64,000 bases of DNA from Steinernema hermaphroditum. Its lineage: Eukaryota; Nematoda; Chromadorea; Rhabditida; Steinernematidae. The DNA lies in the NCBI GenBank assembly GCA_030435675.1, contig JAUCMV010000012.1, positions 1-64,000 on the forward strand. The letters run 5' to 3'. Positions 23,388-36,769 of this stretch are shown here, in pieces; the stretch's first letter is position 1, and every line of letters begins with the position of its first letter. A model generated the notes under the pieces. It made no database searches and was not told the origin of the DNA. It worked only from the letters and a program-made list of their open reading frames with translations. Both the position numbers and the translations under genes were made by a program.

Positions 23388-26300
23388 TTCGAGACAGATA
23401 GGGCCTTGTTCATGCAAAGAGTTCTGCATCTGACCCTCCTGCTCCAAAGTACCATAGCATTTTTATGATTGGATCTTGTAGAACTGCACGAGCCTGATCG
23501 AACGCGCCTACTCTCGTTGGATTTCCTGTGGACTATCTTAGTTTCCTGCAAAACTTTCAATTCGAGACAGCTAGGCCCTTGCTCACACCAAGAGCTCTGC
23601 ATCTGACCCTCCTGCTCCAAAGTACCATAGCATTTTTATGATTGGATCTTGTAGAACTGCACGAGCCTGATCGAACGCGCCTATTCCCGTTGGGATTTAC
23701 TGTGGACTATCTTAGTTTCCTGCAAAACTTTCAATTCGAGACAGATAGGGCCTTGTTCATGCAAAGAGTTCTGCATCTGACCCTCCTGCTCCAAAGTACC
23801 ATAGCATTTTTATGATTGGATCTTGTAGAACTGCACGAGCCTGATCGAACGCGCCTATTCCCGTTGGGATTACTGTGGACTATCTTAGTTTCCTGCAAAA
23901 CTTTCAATTCGAGACAGATAGGGCCTTGTTCATGCAAAGAGTTCTGCATCTGACCCTCCTGCTCCAAAGTACCATAGCATTTTTATGATTGGATCTTGTA
24001 GAACTGCACGAGCCTGATCGAACGCGCCTATTCCCGTTGGGTTTCCTGTGGACTATCTTAGTTTCCTGCAAAACTTTCAATTCGAGACAGATAGGGCCTT
24101 GTTCATGCAAAAAGAGTTCTGCATCTGACCCTCCTGCTCCAAAGTACCATAGCATTTTTATGATTGGATCTTGTAGAACTGCACGAGCCTGATCGAACGC
24201 GCCTATTCCCGTTGGGATTACTGTGGACTATCTTAGTTTCCTGCAAAACTTTCAATTCGAGACAGATAGGGCCTTGTTCATGCAAAAGAGTTCTGCATCT
24301 GACCCTCCTGCTCCAAAGTACCATAGCATTTTTATGATTGGATCTTGTAGAACTGCACGAGCCTGATCGAACGCGCCTATTCCCGTTGGGTTTACTGTGG
24401 ACTATCTTAGTTTCCTGCAAAACTTTCAATTCGAGACAGATAGGGCCTTGTTCATGCAAAGAGTTCTGCATCTGACCCTCCTGCTCCAAAGTACCATAGC
24501 ATTTTTATGATTGGATCTTGTAGAACTGCACGAGCCTGATCGAACGCGCCTACTCTCGTTGGATTTCCTGTGGACTATCTTAGTTTCCTGCAAAACTTTC
24601 AATTCGAGACAGCAAGGCCCTTGCTCACACCAAGAGCTCTGCATCTGACCCTCCTGCTCCAAAGTACCATAGCATTTTTATGATTGGATCTTGTAGAACT
24701 GCACGAGCCTGATCGAACGCGCCTATTCCCGTTGGATTTCCTGTGGACTATCTTAGTTTCCTGCAAAACTTTCAATTCGAGACAGATAGGGCCCTTGTTC
24801 ATGCACCAAGAGTTCTGCATCTGACCCTCCTGCTCCAAAGTACCATAGCATTTTTATGATTGGATCTTGTAGAACTGCACGAGCCTGATCGAACGCGCCT
24901 ATTCCCGTTGGGATTACTGTGGACTATCTTAGTTTCCTGCAAAACTTTCAATTCGAGACAGATAGGGCCTTGTTCATGCAAAGAGTTCTGCATCTGACCC
25001 TCCTGCTCCAAAGTACCATAGCATTTTTATGATTGGATCTTGTAGAACTGCACGAGCCTGATCGAACGCGCCTATTCCCGTTGGGTTTACTGTGGACTAT
25101 CTTAGTTTCCTGCAAAACTTTCAATTCGAGACAGATAGGGCCTTGTTCATGCCAAGAGTTCTGCATCTGACCCTCCTGCTCCAAAGTACCATAGCATTTT
25201 TATGATTGGATCTTGTAGAACTGCACGAGCCTGATCGAACGCGCCTATTCCCGTTGGGATTACTGTGGACTATCTTAGTTTCCTGCAAAACTTTCAATTC
25301 GAGACAGATAGGGCCTTGTTCATGCAAAGAGTTCTGCATCTGACCCTCCTGCTCCAAAGTACCATAGCATTTTTATGATTGGATCTTGTAGAACTGCACG
25401 AGCCTGATCGAACGCGCCTATTCCCGTTGGGTTTACTGTGGACTATCTTAGTTTCCTGCAAAACTTTCAATTCGAGACAGATAGGGCCTTGTTCATGCAA
25501 AGAGTTCTGCATCTGACCCTCCTGCTCCAAAGTACCATAGCATTTTTATGATTGGATCTTGTAGAACTGCACGAGCCTGATCGAACGCGCCTATTCCCGT
25601 TGGATTTACTGTGGACTATCTTAGTTTCCTGCAAAACTTTCAATTCGAGACAGATAGGGCCTTGTTCATGCAAAGAGTTCTGCATCTGACCCTCCTGCTC
25701 CAAAGTACCATAGCATTTTTATGATTGGATCTTGTAGAACTGCACGAGCCTGATCGAACGCGCCTATTCCCGTTGGGATTACTGTGGACTATCTTAGTTT
25801 CCTGCAAAACTTTCAATTCGAGACAGATAGGGCCTTGTTCATGCAAAGAGTTCTGCATCTGACCCTCCTGCTCCAAAGTACCATAGCATTTTTATGATTG
25901 GATCTTGTAGAACTGCACGAGCCTGATCGAACGCGCCTACTCTCGTTGGATTTCCTGTGGACTATCTTAGTTTCCTGCAAAACTTTCAATTCGAGACAGA
26001 TAGGGCCTTGTTCATGCAAAGAGTTCTGCATCTGACCCTCCTGCTCCAAAGTACCATAGCATTTTTATGATTGGATCTTGTAGAACTGCACGAGCCTGAT
26101 CGAACGCGCCTATTCCCGTTGGGATTTACTGTGGACTATCTTAGTTTCCTGCAAAACTTTCAATTCGAGACAGATAGGGCCTTGTTCATGCAAAGAGTTC
26201 TGCATCTGACCCTCCTGCTCCAAAGTACCATAGCATTTTTATGATTGGATCTTGTAGAACTGCACGAGCCTGATCGAACGCGCCTATTCCCGTTGGGATT

Positions 26301-28062
26301 ACTGTGGACTATCTTAGTTTCCTGCAAAACTTTCAATTCGAGACAGATAGGGCCTTGTTCATGCACAGAGTTCTGCATCTGACCCTCCTGCTCCAAAGTA
26401 CCATAGCATTTTTATGATTGGATCTTGTAGAACTGCACGAGCCTGATCGAACGCGCCTACTCTCGTTGGATTTCCTGTGGACTATCTTAGTTTCCTGCAA
26501 AACTTTCAATTCGAGACAGCAAGGCCCTTGCTCACACCAAGAGCTCTGCATCTGACCCTCCTGCTCCAAAGTACCATAGCATTTTTATGATTGGATCTTG
26601 TAGAACTGCACGAGCCTGATCGAACGCGCCTATTCCCGTTGGATTTACTGTGGACTATCTTAGTTTCCTGCAAAACTTTCAATTCGAGACAGATAGGGCC
26701 TTGTTCATGCAAAGAGTTCTGCATCTGACCCTCCTGCTCCAAAGTACCATAGCATTTTTATGATTGGATCTTGTAGAACTGCACGAGCCTGATCGAACGC
26801 GCCTATTCCCGTTGGATTTACTGTGGACTATCTTAGTTTCCTGCAAAACTTTCAATTCGAGACAGATAGGGCCTTGTTCATGCAAAGAGTTCTGCATCTG
26901 ACCCTCCTGCTCCAAAGTACCATAGCATTTTTATGATTGGATCTTGTAGAACTGCACGAGCCTGATCGAACGCGCCTATTCCCGTTGGATTTCCTGTGGA
27001 CTATCTTAGTTTCCTGCAAAACTTTCAATTCGAGACAGATAGGGCCTTGTTCATGCAAAGAGTTCTGCATCTGACCCTCCTGCTCCAAAGTACCATAGCA
27101 TTTTTATGATTGGATCTTGTAGAACTGCACGAGCCTGATCGAACGCGCCTATTCCCGTTGGGATTACTGTGGACTATCTTAGTTTCCTGCAAAACTTTCA
27201 ATTCGAGACAGATAGGGCCTTGTTCATGCAAAGAGTTCTGCATCTGACCCTCCTGCTCCAAAGTACCATAGCATTTTTATGATTGGATCTTGTAGAACTG
27301 CACGAGCCTGATCGAACGCGCCTACTCTCGTTGGATTTCCTGTGGACTATCTTAGTTTCCTGCAAAACTTTCAATTCGAGACAGCAAGGCCCTTGCTCAC
27401 ACCAAGAGTTCTGCATCTGACCCTCCTGCTCCAAAGTACCATAGCATTTTTATGATTGGATCTTGTAGAACTGCACGAGCCTGATCGAACGCGCCTATTC
27501 CCGTTGGGATTACTGTGGACTATCTTAGTTTCCTGCAAAACTTTCAATTCGAGACAGATAGGGCCTTGTTCATGCAAAGAGTTCTGCATCTGACCCTCCT
27601 GCTCCAAAGTACCATAGCATTTTTATGATTGGATCTTGTAGAACTGCACGAGCCTGATCGAACGCGCCTATTCCCGTTGGGTTTCCTGTGGACTATCTTA
27701 GTTTCCTGCAAAACTTTCAATTCGAGACAGATAGGGCCTTGTTCATGCAAAGAGTTCTGCATCTGACCCTCCTGCTCCAAAGTACCATAGCATTTTTATG
27801 ATTGGATCTTGTAGAACTGCACGAGCCTGATCGAACGCGCCTACTCTCGTTGGATTTCCTGTGGACTATCTTAGTTTCCTGCAAAACTTTCAATTCGAGA
27901 CAGCAAGGCCCTTGCTCACACCAAGAGCTCTGCATCTGACCCTCCTGCTCCAAAGTACCATAGCATTTTTATGATTGGATCTTGTAGAACTGCACGAGCC
28001 TGATCGAACGCGCCTACTCTCGTTGGATTTCCTGTGGACTATCTTAGTTTCCTGCAAAACTT
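23388..28062 (+). repeat. Left island of the linked ggatttcctg / caaggccc dimer
   Basis: A unit with C allele ctctcgttggatttcctg is followed directly by a unit with the rare A allele agcaaggccc at 24,611, 26,518, 27,383 and 27,902, and by the related agctaggccc at about 23,569. Spacings between them are 6, 11, 5 and 3 monomers. The two adjacent variants travel together, so the copied unit is at least a dimer. At 24.6 kb the pair is followed by a long unit with tgcaccaag, the same three-unit order as at 53.3 kb. Confidence 0.8.
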
Positions 28063-28240
28063 TCAATTCGAGACAGATAGGGCCCTTGTTCATGCAAAGA
28101 GTTCTGCATCTGACCCTCCTGCTCCAAAGTACCATAGCATTTTTATGATTGGATCTTGTAGAACTGCACGAGCCTGATCGAACGCGCCTATTCCCGTTGG
28201 GATTACTGTGGACTATCTTAGTTTCCTGCAAAACTTTCAA

Positions 28241-28415
28241 TTCGAGACAGATAGGGCCTTGTTCATGCAAAGAGTTCTGCATCTGACCCTCCTGCTCCAA
28301 AGTACCATAGCATTTTTATGATTGGATCTTGTAGAACTGCACGAGCCTGATCGAACGCGCCTATTCTCGTTGGGGGATTACTGTGGACTATCTTAGTTTC
28401 CTGCAAAACTTTCAA
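28241..28415 (+). repeat. 175-bp monomer with expanded G run
   Basis: Window C reads ctcgttgggggatt, a run of five g where other units have two or three. The unit is two bases longer than its long-form neighbours. I saw no other copy with this run, so it looks like a recent unspread mutation or a base-calling error in a homopolymer. Confidence 0.7.
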
Positions 28416-28938
28416 TTCGAGACAGCTTGGCCCTTGTTCACACCAAGAGTTCTGCATCTGACCCTCCTGCTCCAAAGTACCATAGCATTTTTATGATTGG
28501 ATCTTGTAGAACTGCACGAGCCTGATCGAACGCGCCTATTCCCGTTGGGATTACTGTGGACTATCTTAGTTTCCTGCAAAACTTTCAATTCGAGACAGAT
28601 AGGGCCTTGTTCATGCAAAGAGTTCTGCATCTGACCCTCCTGCTCCAAAGTACCATAGCATTTTTATGATTGGATCTTGTAGAACTGCACGAGCCTGATC
28701 GAACGCGCCTATTCCCGTTGGGATTTACTGTGGACTATCTTAGTTTCCTGCAAAACTTTCAATTCGAGACAGATAGGGCCCTTGTTCATGCACCAAGAGT
28801 TCTGCATCTGACCCTCCTGCTCCAAAGTACCATAGCATTTTTATGATTGGATCTTGTAGAACTGCACGAGCCTGATCGAACGCGCCTACTCCCGTTGGGA
28901 TTACTGTGGACTATCTTAGTTTCCTGCAAAACTTTCAA

Positions 28939-31900
28939 TTCGAGACAGACAGGGCCCTTGCTCACACCAAGAGCTCTGCATCTGACCCTCCTGCTCCAAA
29001 GTACCATAGCATTTTTATGATTGGATCTTGTAGAACTGCACGAGCCTGATCGAACGCGCCTATTCCCGTTGGGATTACTGTGGACTATCTTAGTTTCCTG
29101 CAAAACTTTCAATTCGAGACAGATAGGGCCTTGTTCATGCAAAGAGTTCTGCATCTGACCCTCCTGCTCCAAAGTACCATAGCATTTTTATGATTGGATC
29201 TTGTAGAACTGCACGAGCCTGATCGAACGCGCCTATTCCCGTTGGGATTACTGTGGACTATCTTAGTTTCCTGCAAAACTTTCAATTCGAGACAGATAGG
29301 GCCCTTGTTCATGCAAAGAGTTCTGCATCTGACCCTCCTGCTCCAAAGTACCATAGCATTTTTATGATTGGATCTTGTAGAACTGCACGAGCCTGATCGA
29401 ACGCGCCTATTCCCGTTGGGATTTACTGTGGACTATCTTAGTTTCCTGCAAAACTTTCAATTCGAGACAGATAGGGCCCTTGTTCACACCAAGAGTTCTG
29501 CATCTGACCCTCCTGCTCCAAAGTACCATAGCATTTTTATGATTGGATCTTGTAGAACTGCACGAGCCTGATCGAACGCGCCTATTCCCGTTGGATTTAC
29601 TGTGGACTATCTTAGTTTCCTGCAAAACTTTCAATTCGAGACAGATAGGGCCCTTGTTCATACAAAGAGTTCTGCATCTGACCCTCCTGCTCCAAAGTAC
29701 CATAGCATTTTTATGATTGGATCTTGTAGAACTGCACGAGCCTGATCGAACGCGCCTATTCCCGTTGGGTTTACTGTGGACTATCTTAGTTTCCTGCAAA
29801 ACTTTCAATTCGAGACAGACAGGGCCCTTGCTCACACCAAGAGCTCTGCATCTGACCCTCCTGCTCCAAAGTACCATAGCATTTTTATGATTGGATCTTG
29901 TAGAACTGCACGAGCCTGATCGAACGCGCCTATTGCCGTTGGGATTTACTGTGGACTATCTTAGTTTCCTGCAAAACTTTCAATTCGAGACAGATAGGGC
30001 CCTTGTTCATGCAAAGAGTTCTGCATCTGACCCTCCTGCTCCAAAGTACCATAGCATTTTTATGATTGGATCTTGTAGAACTGCACGAGCCTGATCGAAC
30101 GCGCCTATTCCCGTTGGGATTTACTGTGGACTATCTTAGTTTCCTGCAAAACTTTCAATTCGAGACAGATAGGGCCCTTGTTCATGCAAAGAGTTCTGCA
30201 TCTGACCCTCCTGCTCCAAAGTACCATAGCATTTTTATGATTGGATCTTGTAGAACTGCACGAGCCTGATCGAACGCGCCTACTCTCGTTGGATTTCCTG
30301 TGGACTATCTTAGTTTCCTGCAAAACTTTCAATTCGAGACAGATAGGCCCTTGCTCACACCAAAGAGCTCTGCATCTGACCCTCCTGCTCCAAAGTACCA
30401 TAGCATTTTTATGATTGGATCTTGTAGAACTGCACGAGCCTGATCGAACGCGCCTATTCCCGTTGGGATTACTGTGGACTATCTTAGTTTCCTGCAAAAC
30501 TTTCAATTCGAGACAGATAGGGCCCTTGCTCACAGCAAGAGTTATGCATCTGACCCTCCTGCTCCAAAGTACCATAGCATTTTTATGATTGGATCTTGTA
30601 GAACTGCACGAGCCTGATCGAACGCGCCTACTCCCGTTGGGATTTACTGTGGACTATCTTAGTTTCCTGCAAAACTTTCAATTCGAGACAGATAGGGCCT
30701 TGTTCATGCAAAGAGTTCTGCATCTGACCCTCCTGCTCCAAAGTACCATAGCATTTTTATGATTGGATCTTGTAGAACTGCACGAGCCTGATCGAACGCG
30801 CCTACTCTCGTTGGGATTTCCTGTGGACTATCTTAGTTTCCTGCAAAACTTTCAATTCGAGACAGACAGGGCCCTTGCTCACACCAAGAGCTCTGCATCT
30901 GACCCTCCTGCTCCAAAGTACCATAGCATTTTTATGATTGGATCTTGTAGAACTGCACGAGCCTGATCGAACGCGCCTATTCCTCGTTGGATTTCCTGTG
31001 GACTATCTTAGTTTCCTGCAAAACTTTCAATTCGAGACAGACAGGGCCCTTGCTCACACCAAGAGCTCTGCATCTGACCCTCCTGCTCCAAAGTACCATA
31101 GCATTTTTATGATTGGATCTTGTAGAACTGCACGAGCCTGATCGAACGCGCCTATTCGCGTTGGGTTTACTGTGGACTATCTTAGTTTCCTGCAAAACTT
31201 TCAATTCGAGACAGACAGGGCCCTTGCTCACACCAAGAGCTCTGCATCTGACCCTCCTGCTCCAAAGTACCATAGCATTTTTATGATTGGATCTTGTAGA
31301 ACTGCACGAGCCTGATCGAACGCGCCTATTCCCGTTGGGTTTACTGTGGACTATCTTAGTTTCCTGCAAAACTTTCAATTCGAGACAGATAGGGCCCTTG
31401 TTCATACAAAGAGTTCTGCATCTGACCCTCCTGCTCCAAAGTACCATAGCATTTTTATGATTGGATCTTGTAGAACTGCACGAGCCTGATCGAACGCGCC
31501 TATTCCCGTTGGGTTTACTGTGGACTATCTTAGTTTCCTGCAAAACTTTCAATTCGAGACAGATAGGGCCCTTGCTCACACCAAGAGCTCTGCATCTGAC
31601 CCTCCTGCTCCAAAGTACCATAGCATTTTTATGATTGGATCTTGTAGAACTGCACGAGCCTGATCGAACGCGCCTATTCCCGTTGGGATTACTGTGGACT
31701 ATCTTAGTTTCCTGCAAAACTTTCAATTCGAGACAGATAGGGCCTTGTTCATGCAAAGAGTTCTGCATCTGACCCTCCTGCTCCAAAGTACCATAGCATT
31801 TTTATGATTGGATCTTGTAGAACTGCACGAGCCTGATCGAACGCGCCTACTCTCGTTGGATTTCCTGTGGACTATCTTAGTTTCCTGCAAAACTTTCAAT

Positions 31901-34900
31901 TCGAGACAGACAGGGCCCTTGTTCATACAAAGAGTTCTGCATCTGACCCTCCTGCTCCAAAGTACCATAGCATTTTTATGATTGGATCTTGTAGAACTGC
32001 ACGAGCCTGATCGAACGCGCCTACTCTCGTTGGGTTTACTGTGGACTATCTTAGTTTCCTGCAAAACTTTCAATTCGAGACAGATAGGGCCTTGTTCATG
32101 CAAAGAGTTCTGCATCTGACCCTCCTGCTCCAAAGTACCATAGCATTTTTATGATTGGATCTTGTAGAACTGCACGAGCCTGATCGAACGCGCCTACTCC
32201 CGTTGGGTTTACTGTGGACTATCTTAGTTTCCTGCAAAACTTTCAATTCGAGACAGACAGGGCCCTTGCTCACACCAAGAGTTCTGCATCTGACCCTCCT
32301 GCTCCAAAGTACCATAGCATTTTTATGATTGGATCTTGTAGAACTGCACGAGCCTGATCGAACGCGCCTATTCCCGTTGGGATTACTGTGGACTATCTTA
32401 GTTTCCTGCAAAACTTTCAATTCGAGACAGATAGGGCCTTGTTCATACAAAGAGTTCTGCATCTGACCCTCCTGCTCCAAAGTACCATAGCATTTTTATG
32501 ATTGGATCTTGTAGAACTGCACGAGCCTGATCGAACGCGCCTATTCCCGTTGGGATTACTGTGGACTATCTTAGTTTCCTGCAAAACTTTCAATTCGAGA
32601 CAGACAGGGCCCTTGCTCACACCAAGAGCTCTGCATCTGACCCTCCTGCTCCAAAGTACCATAGCATTTTTATGATTGGATCTTGTAGAACTGCACGAGC
32701 CTGATCGAACGCGCCTACTCCCGTTGGGTTTACTGTGGACTATCTTAGTTTCCTGCAAAACTTTCAATTCGAGACAGATAGGGCCTTGTTCATACAAAGA
32801 GTTCTGCATCTGACCCTCCTGCTCCAAAGTACCATAGCATTTTTATGATTGGATCTTGTAGAACTGCACGAGCCTGATCGAACGCGCCTACTCTCGTTGG
32901 ATTTCCTGTGGACTATCTTAGTTTCCTGCAAAACTTTCAATTCGAGACAGATAGGGCCCTTGTTCATACAAAGAGTTCTGCATCTGACCCTCCTGCTCCA
33001 AAGTACCATAGCATTTTTATGATTGGATCTTGTAGAACTGCACGAGCCTGATCGAACGCGCCTACTCCCGTTGGATTTCCTGTGGACTATCTTAGTTTCC
33101 TGCAAAACTTTCAATTCGAGACAGATAGGGCCCTTGTTCATGCAAAGAGTTCTGCATCTGACCCTCCTGCTCCAAAGTACCATAGCATTTTTATGATTGG
33201 ATCTTGTAGAACTGCACGAGCCTGATCGAACGCGCCTATTCCCGTTGGGATTACTGTGGACTATCTTAGTTTCCTGCAAAACTTTCAATTCGAGACAGCA
33301 GGGCCCTTGCTCACACCAAGAGTTCTGCATCTGACCCTCCTGCTCCAAAGTACCATAGCATTTTTATGATTGGATCTTGTAGAACTGCACGAGCCTGATC
33401 GAACGCGCCTATTCCCGTTGGGTTTACTGTGGACTATCTTAGTTTCCTGCAAAACTTTCAATTCGAGACAGACAGGGCCCTTGCTCACACCAAGAGCTCT
33501 GCATCTGACCCTCCTGCTCCAAAGTACCATAGCATTTTTATGATTGGATCTTGTAGAACTGCACGAGCCTGATCGAACGCGCCTACTCCCGTTGGGTTTA
33601 CTGTGGACTATCTTAGTTTCCTGCAAAACTTTCAATTCGAGACAGACAGGGCCTTGTGCTCACACCAAGAGCTCTGCATCTGACCCTCCTGCTCCAAAGT
33701 ACCATAGCATTTTTATGATTGGATCTTGTAGAACTGCACGAGCCTGATCGAACGCGCCTATTCCTCGTTGGATTTCCTGTGGACTATCTTAGTTTCCTGC
33801 AAAACTTTCAATTCGAGACAGATAGGGCCCTTGTTCATGCACAAAGAGTTCTGCATCTGACCCTCCTGCTCCAAAGTACCATAGCATTTTTATGATTGGA
33901 TCTTGTAGAACTGCACGAGCCTGATCGAACGCGCCTATTCCCGTTGGGATTACTGTGGACTATCTTAGTTTCCTGCAAAACTTTCAATTCGAGACAGACA
34001 GGGCCCTTGCTCATACAAAGAGTTCTGCATCTGACCCTCCTGCTCCAAAGTACCATAGCATTTTTATGATTGGATCTTGTAGAACTGCACGAGCCTGATC
34101 GAACGCGCCTACTCTCGTTGGGTTTACTGTGGACTATCTTAGTTTCCTGCAAAACTTTCAATTCGAGACAGATAGGGCCCTTGTTCATACAAAGAGTTCT
34201 GCATCTGACCCTCCTGCTCCAAAGTACCATAGCATTTTTATGATTGGATCTTGTAGAACTGCACGAGCCTGATCGAACGCGCCTACTCCCGTTGGTTTTA
34301 CTGTGGACTATCTTAGTTTCCTGCAAAACTTTCAATTCGAGACAGCAGGGCCCTTGCTCACACCAAGAGCTCTGCATCTGACCCTCCTGCTCCAAAGTAC
34401 CATAGCATTTTTATGATTGGATCTTGTAGAACTGCACGAGCCTGATCGAACGCGCCTATTCCCGTTGGGATTACTGTGGACTATCTTAGTTTCCTGCAAA
34501 ACTTTCAATTCGAGACAGACAGGGCCCTTGCTCATACCAAGAGCTCTGCATCTGACCCTCCTGCTCCAAAGTACCATAGCATTTTTATGATTGGATCTTG
34601 TAGAACTGCACGAGCCTGATCGAACGCGCCTACTCCCGTTGGTTTTACTGTGGACTATCTTAGTTTCCTGCAAAACTTTCAATTCGAGACAGCATGGCCC
34701 TTGCTCATTCCAAGAGCTCTGCATCTGACCCTCCTGCTCCAAAGTACCATAGCATTTTTATGATTGGATCTTGTAGAACTGCACGAGCCTGATCGAACGC
34801 GCCTACTCTCGTTGGGTTTACTGTGGACTATCTTAGTTTCCTGCAAAACTTTCAATTCGAGACAGATAGGGCCCTTGTTCATACAAAGAGTTCTGCATCT

Positions 34901-36769
34901 GACCCTCCTGCTCCAAAGTACCATAGCATTTTTATGATTGGATCTTGTAGAACTGCACGAGCCTGATCGAACGCGCCTACTCCCGTTGGATTTCCTGTGG
35001 ACTATCTTAGTTTCCTGCAAAACTTTCAATTCGAGACAGACAGGGCCCTTGTTCATACCAAGAGTTCTGCATCTGACCCTCCTGCTCCAAAGTACCATAG
35101 CATTTTTATGATTGGATCTTGTAGAACTGCACGAGCCTGATCGAACGCGCCTACTCCCGTTGGGATTACTGTGGACTATCTTAGTTTCCTGCAAAACTTT
35201 CAATTCGAGACAGATAGGGCCCTTGTTCATACAAAGAGTTCTGCATCTGACCCTCCTGCTCCAAAGTACCATAGCATTTTTATGATTGGATCTTGTAGAA
35301 CTGCACGAGCCTGATCGAACGCGCCTACTCTCGTTGGGATTTACTGTGGACTATCTTAGTTTCCTGCAAAACTTTCAATTCGAGACAGCAGGGCCCTTGC
35401 TCACACCAAGAGCTCTGCATCTGACCCTCCTGCTCCAAAGTACCATAGCATTTTTATGATTGGATCTTGTAGAACTGCACGAGCCTGATCGAACGCGCCT
35501 ATTCCCGTTGGGTTTACTGTGGACTATCTTAGTTTCCTGCAAAACTTTCAATTCGAGACAGCAGGGCCCTTGCTCACACCAAGAGCTCTGCATCTGACCC
35601 TCCTGCTCCAAAGTACCATAGCATTTTTATGATTGGATCTTGTAGAACTGCACGAGCCTGATCGAACGCGCCTACTCTCGTTGGGATTACTGTGGACTAT
35701 CTTAGTTTCCTGCAAAACTTTCAATTCGAGACAGATAGGGCCCTTGTTCATACCAAGAGCTCTGCATCTGACCCTCCTGCTCCAAAGTACCATAGCATTT
35801 TTATGATTGGATCTTGTAGAACTGCACGAGCCTGATCGAACGCGCCTACTCCCGTTGGATTTCCTGTGGACTATCTTAGTTTCCTGCAAAACTTTCAATT
35901 CGAGACAGATAGGGCCCTTGTTCATACAAAGAGTTCTGCATCTGACCCTCCTGCTCCAAAGTACCATAGCATTTTTATGATTGGATCTTGTAGAACTGCA
36001 CGAGCCTGATCGAACGCGCCTATTCCCGTTGGGATTACTGTGGACTATCTTAGTTTCCTGCAAAACTTTCAATTCGAGACAGATAGGGCCCTTGTTCATC
36101 CAAAGAGTTCTGCATCTGACCCTCCTGCTCCAAAGTACCATAGCATTTTTATGATTGGATCTTGTAGAACTGCACGAGCCTGATCGAACGCGCCTACTCC
36201 CGTTGGGATTTACTGTGGACTATCTTAGTTTCCTGCAAAACTTTCAATTCGAGACAGACAGGGCCCTTGCTCATACAAAGAGTTCTGCATCTGACCCTCC
36301 TGCTCCAAAGTACCATAGCATTTTTATGATTGGATCTTGTAGAACTGCACGAGCCTGATCGAACGCGCCTACTCCCGTTGGGATTTCCTGTGGACTATCT
36401 TAGTTTCCTGCAAAACTTTCAATTCGAGACAGCAGGGCCCTTGCTCACACCAAGAGCTCTGCATCTGACCCTCCTGCTCCAAAGTACCATAGCATTTTTA
36501 TGATTGGATCTTGTAGAACTGCACGAGCCTGATCGAACGCGCCTACTCTCGTTGGATTTCCTGTGGACTATCTTAGTTTCCTGCAAAACTTTCAATTCGA
36601 GACAGATAGGGCCCTTGTTCATGCAAAGAGTTCTGCATCTGACCCTCCTGCTCCAAAGTACCATAGCATTTTTATGATTGGATCTTGTAGAACTGCACGA
36701 GCCTGATCGAACGCGCCTACTCCCGTTGGGTTTACTGTGGACTATCTTAGTTTCCTGCAAAACTTTCAA
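28939..36769 (+). repeat. Block 4a: about 45 monomers, transition to 174-bp units
   Basis: The 174-bp A alleles agacagggccc and agatagggccc become the norm, with both the tgctcacaccaag and tgttcatacaaag continuations. Local oddities are cacagcaagagttatgc at 30,531, the extra base in attcctcgttgg near 30,981 and 33,761, and gggccttgtgctc near 33,649. Short-form 173-bp units still appear, for example at about 33,293, 34,340 and 35,387. No gene is present. Confidence 0.85.

Larger units (their letters stand above)
17659..28938 (+). repeat. Block 3: about 65 monomers, homogenised right-hand subfamily of mixed length
   Basis: B is attgg in essentially every unit from here on, and position 70 is g. 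Long-form A alleles predominate with 173-, 174- and 176-bp members. Window C is mainly gttgggatt, gttgggttt or gttggattt; gttgggttt is first seen near 17,965. The last gttcggatt is near 18,310. Private alleles include agcataggccc at about 18,015 and agcttggccc at about 28,424. Around 21.1-23.4 kb, units with gttgggatt and gttgggttt alternate loosely, hinting at a short-lived dimeric phase. No gene is present. Confidence 0.88.
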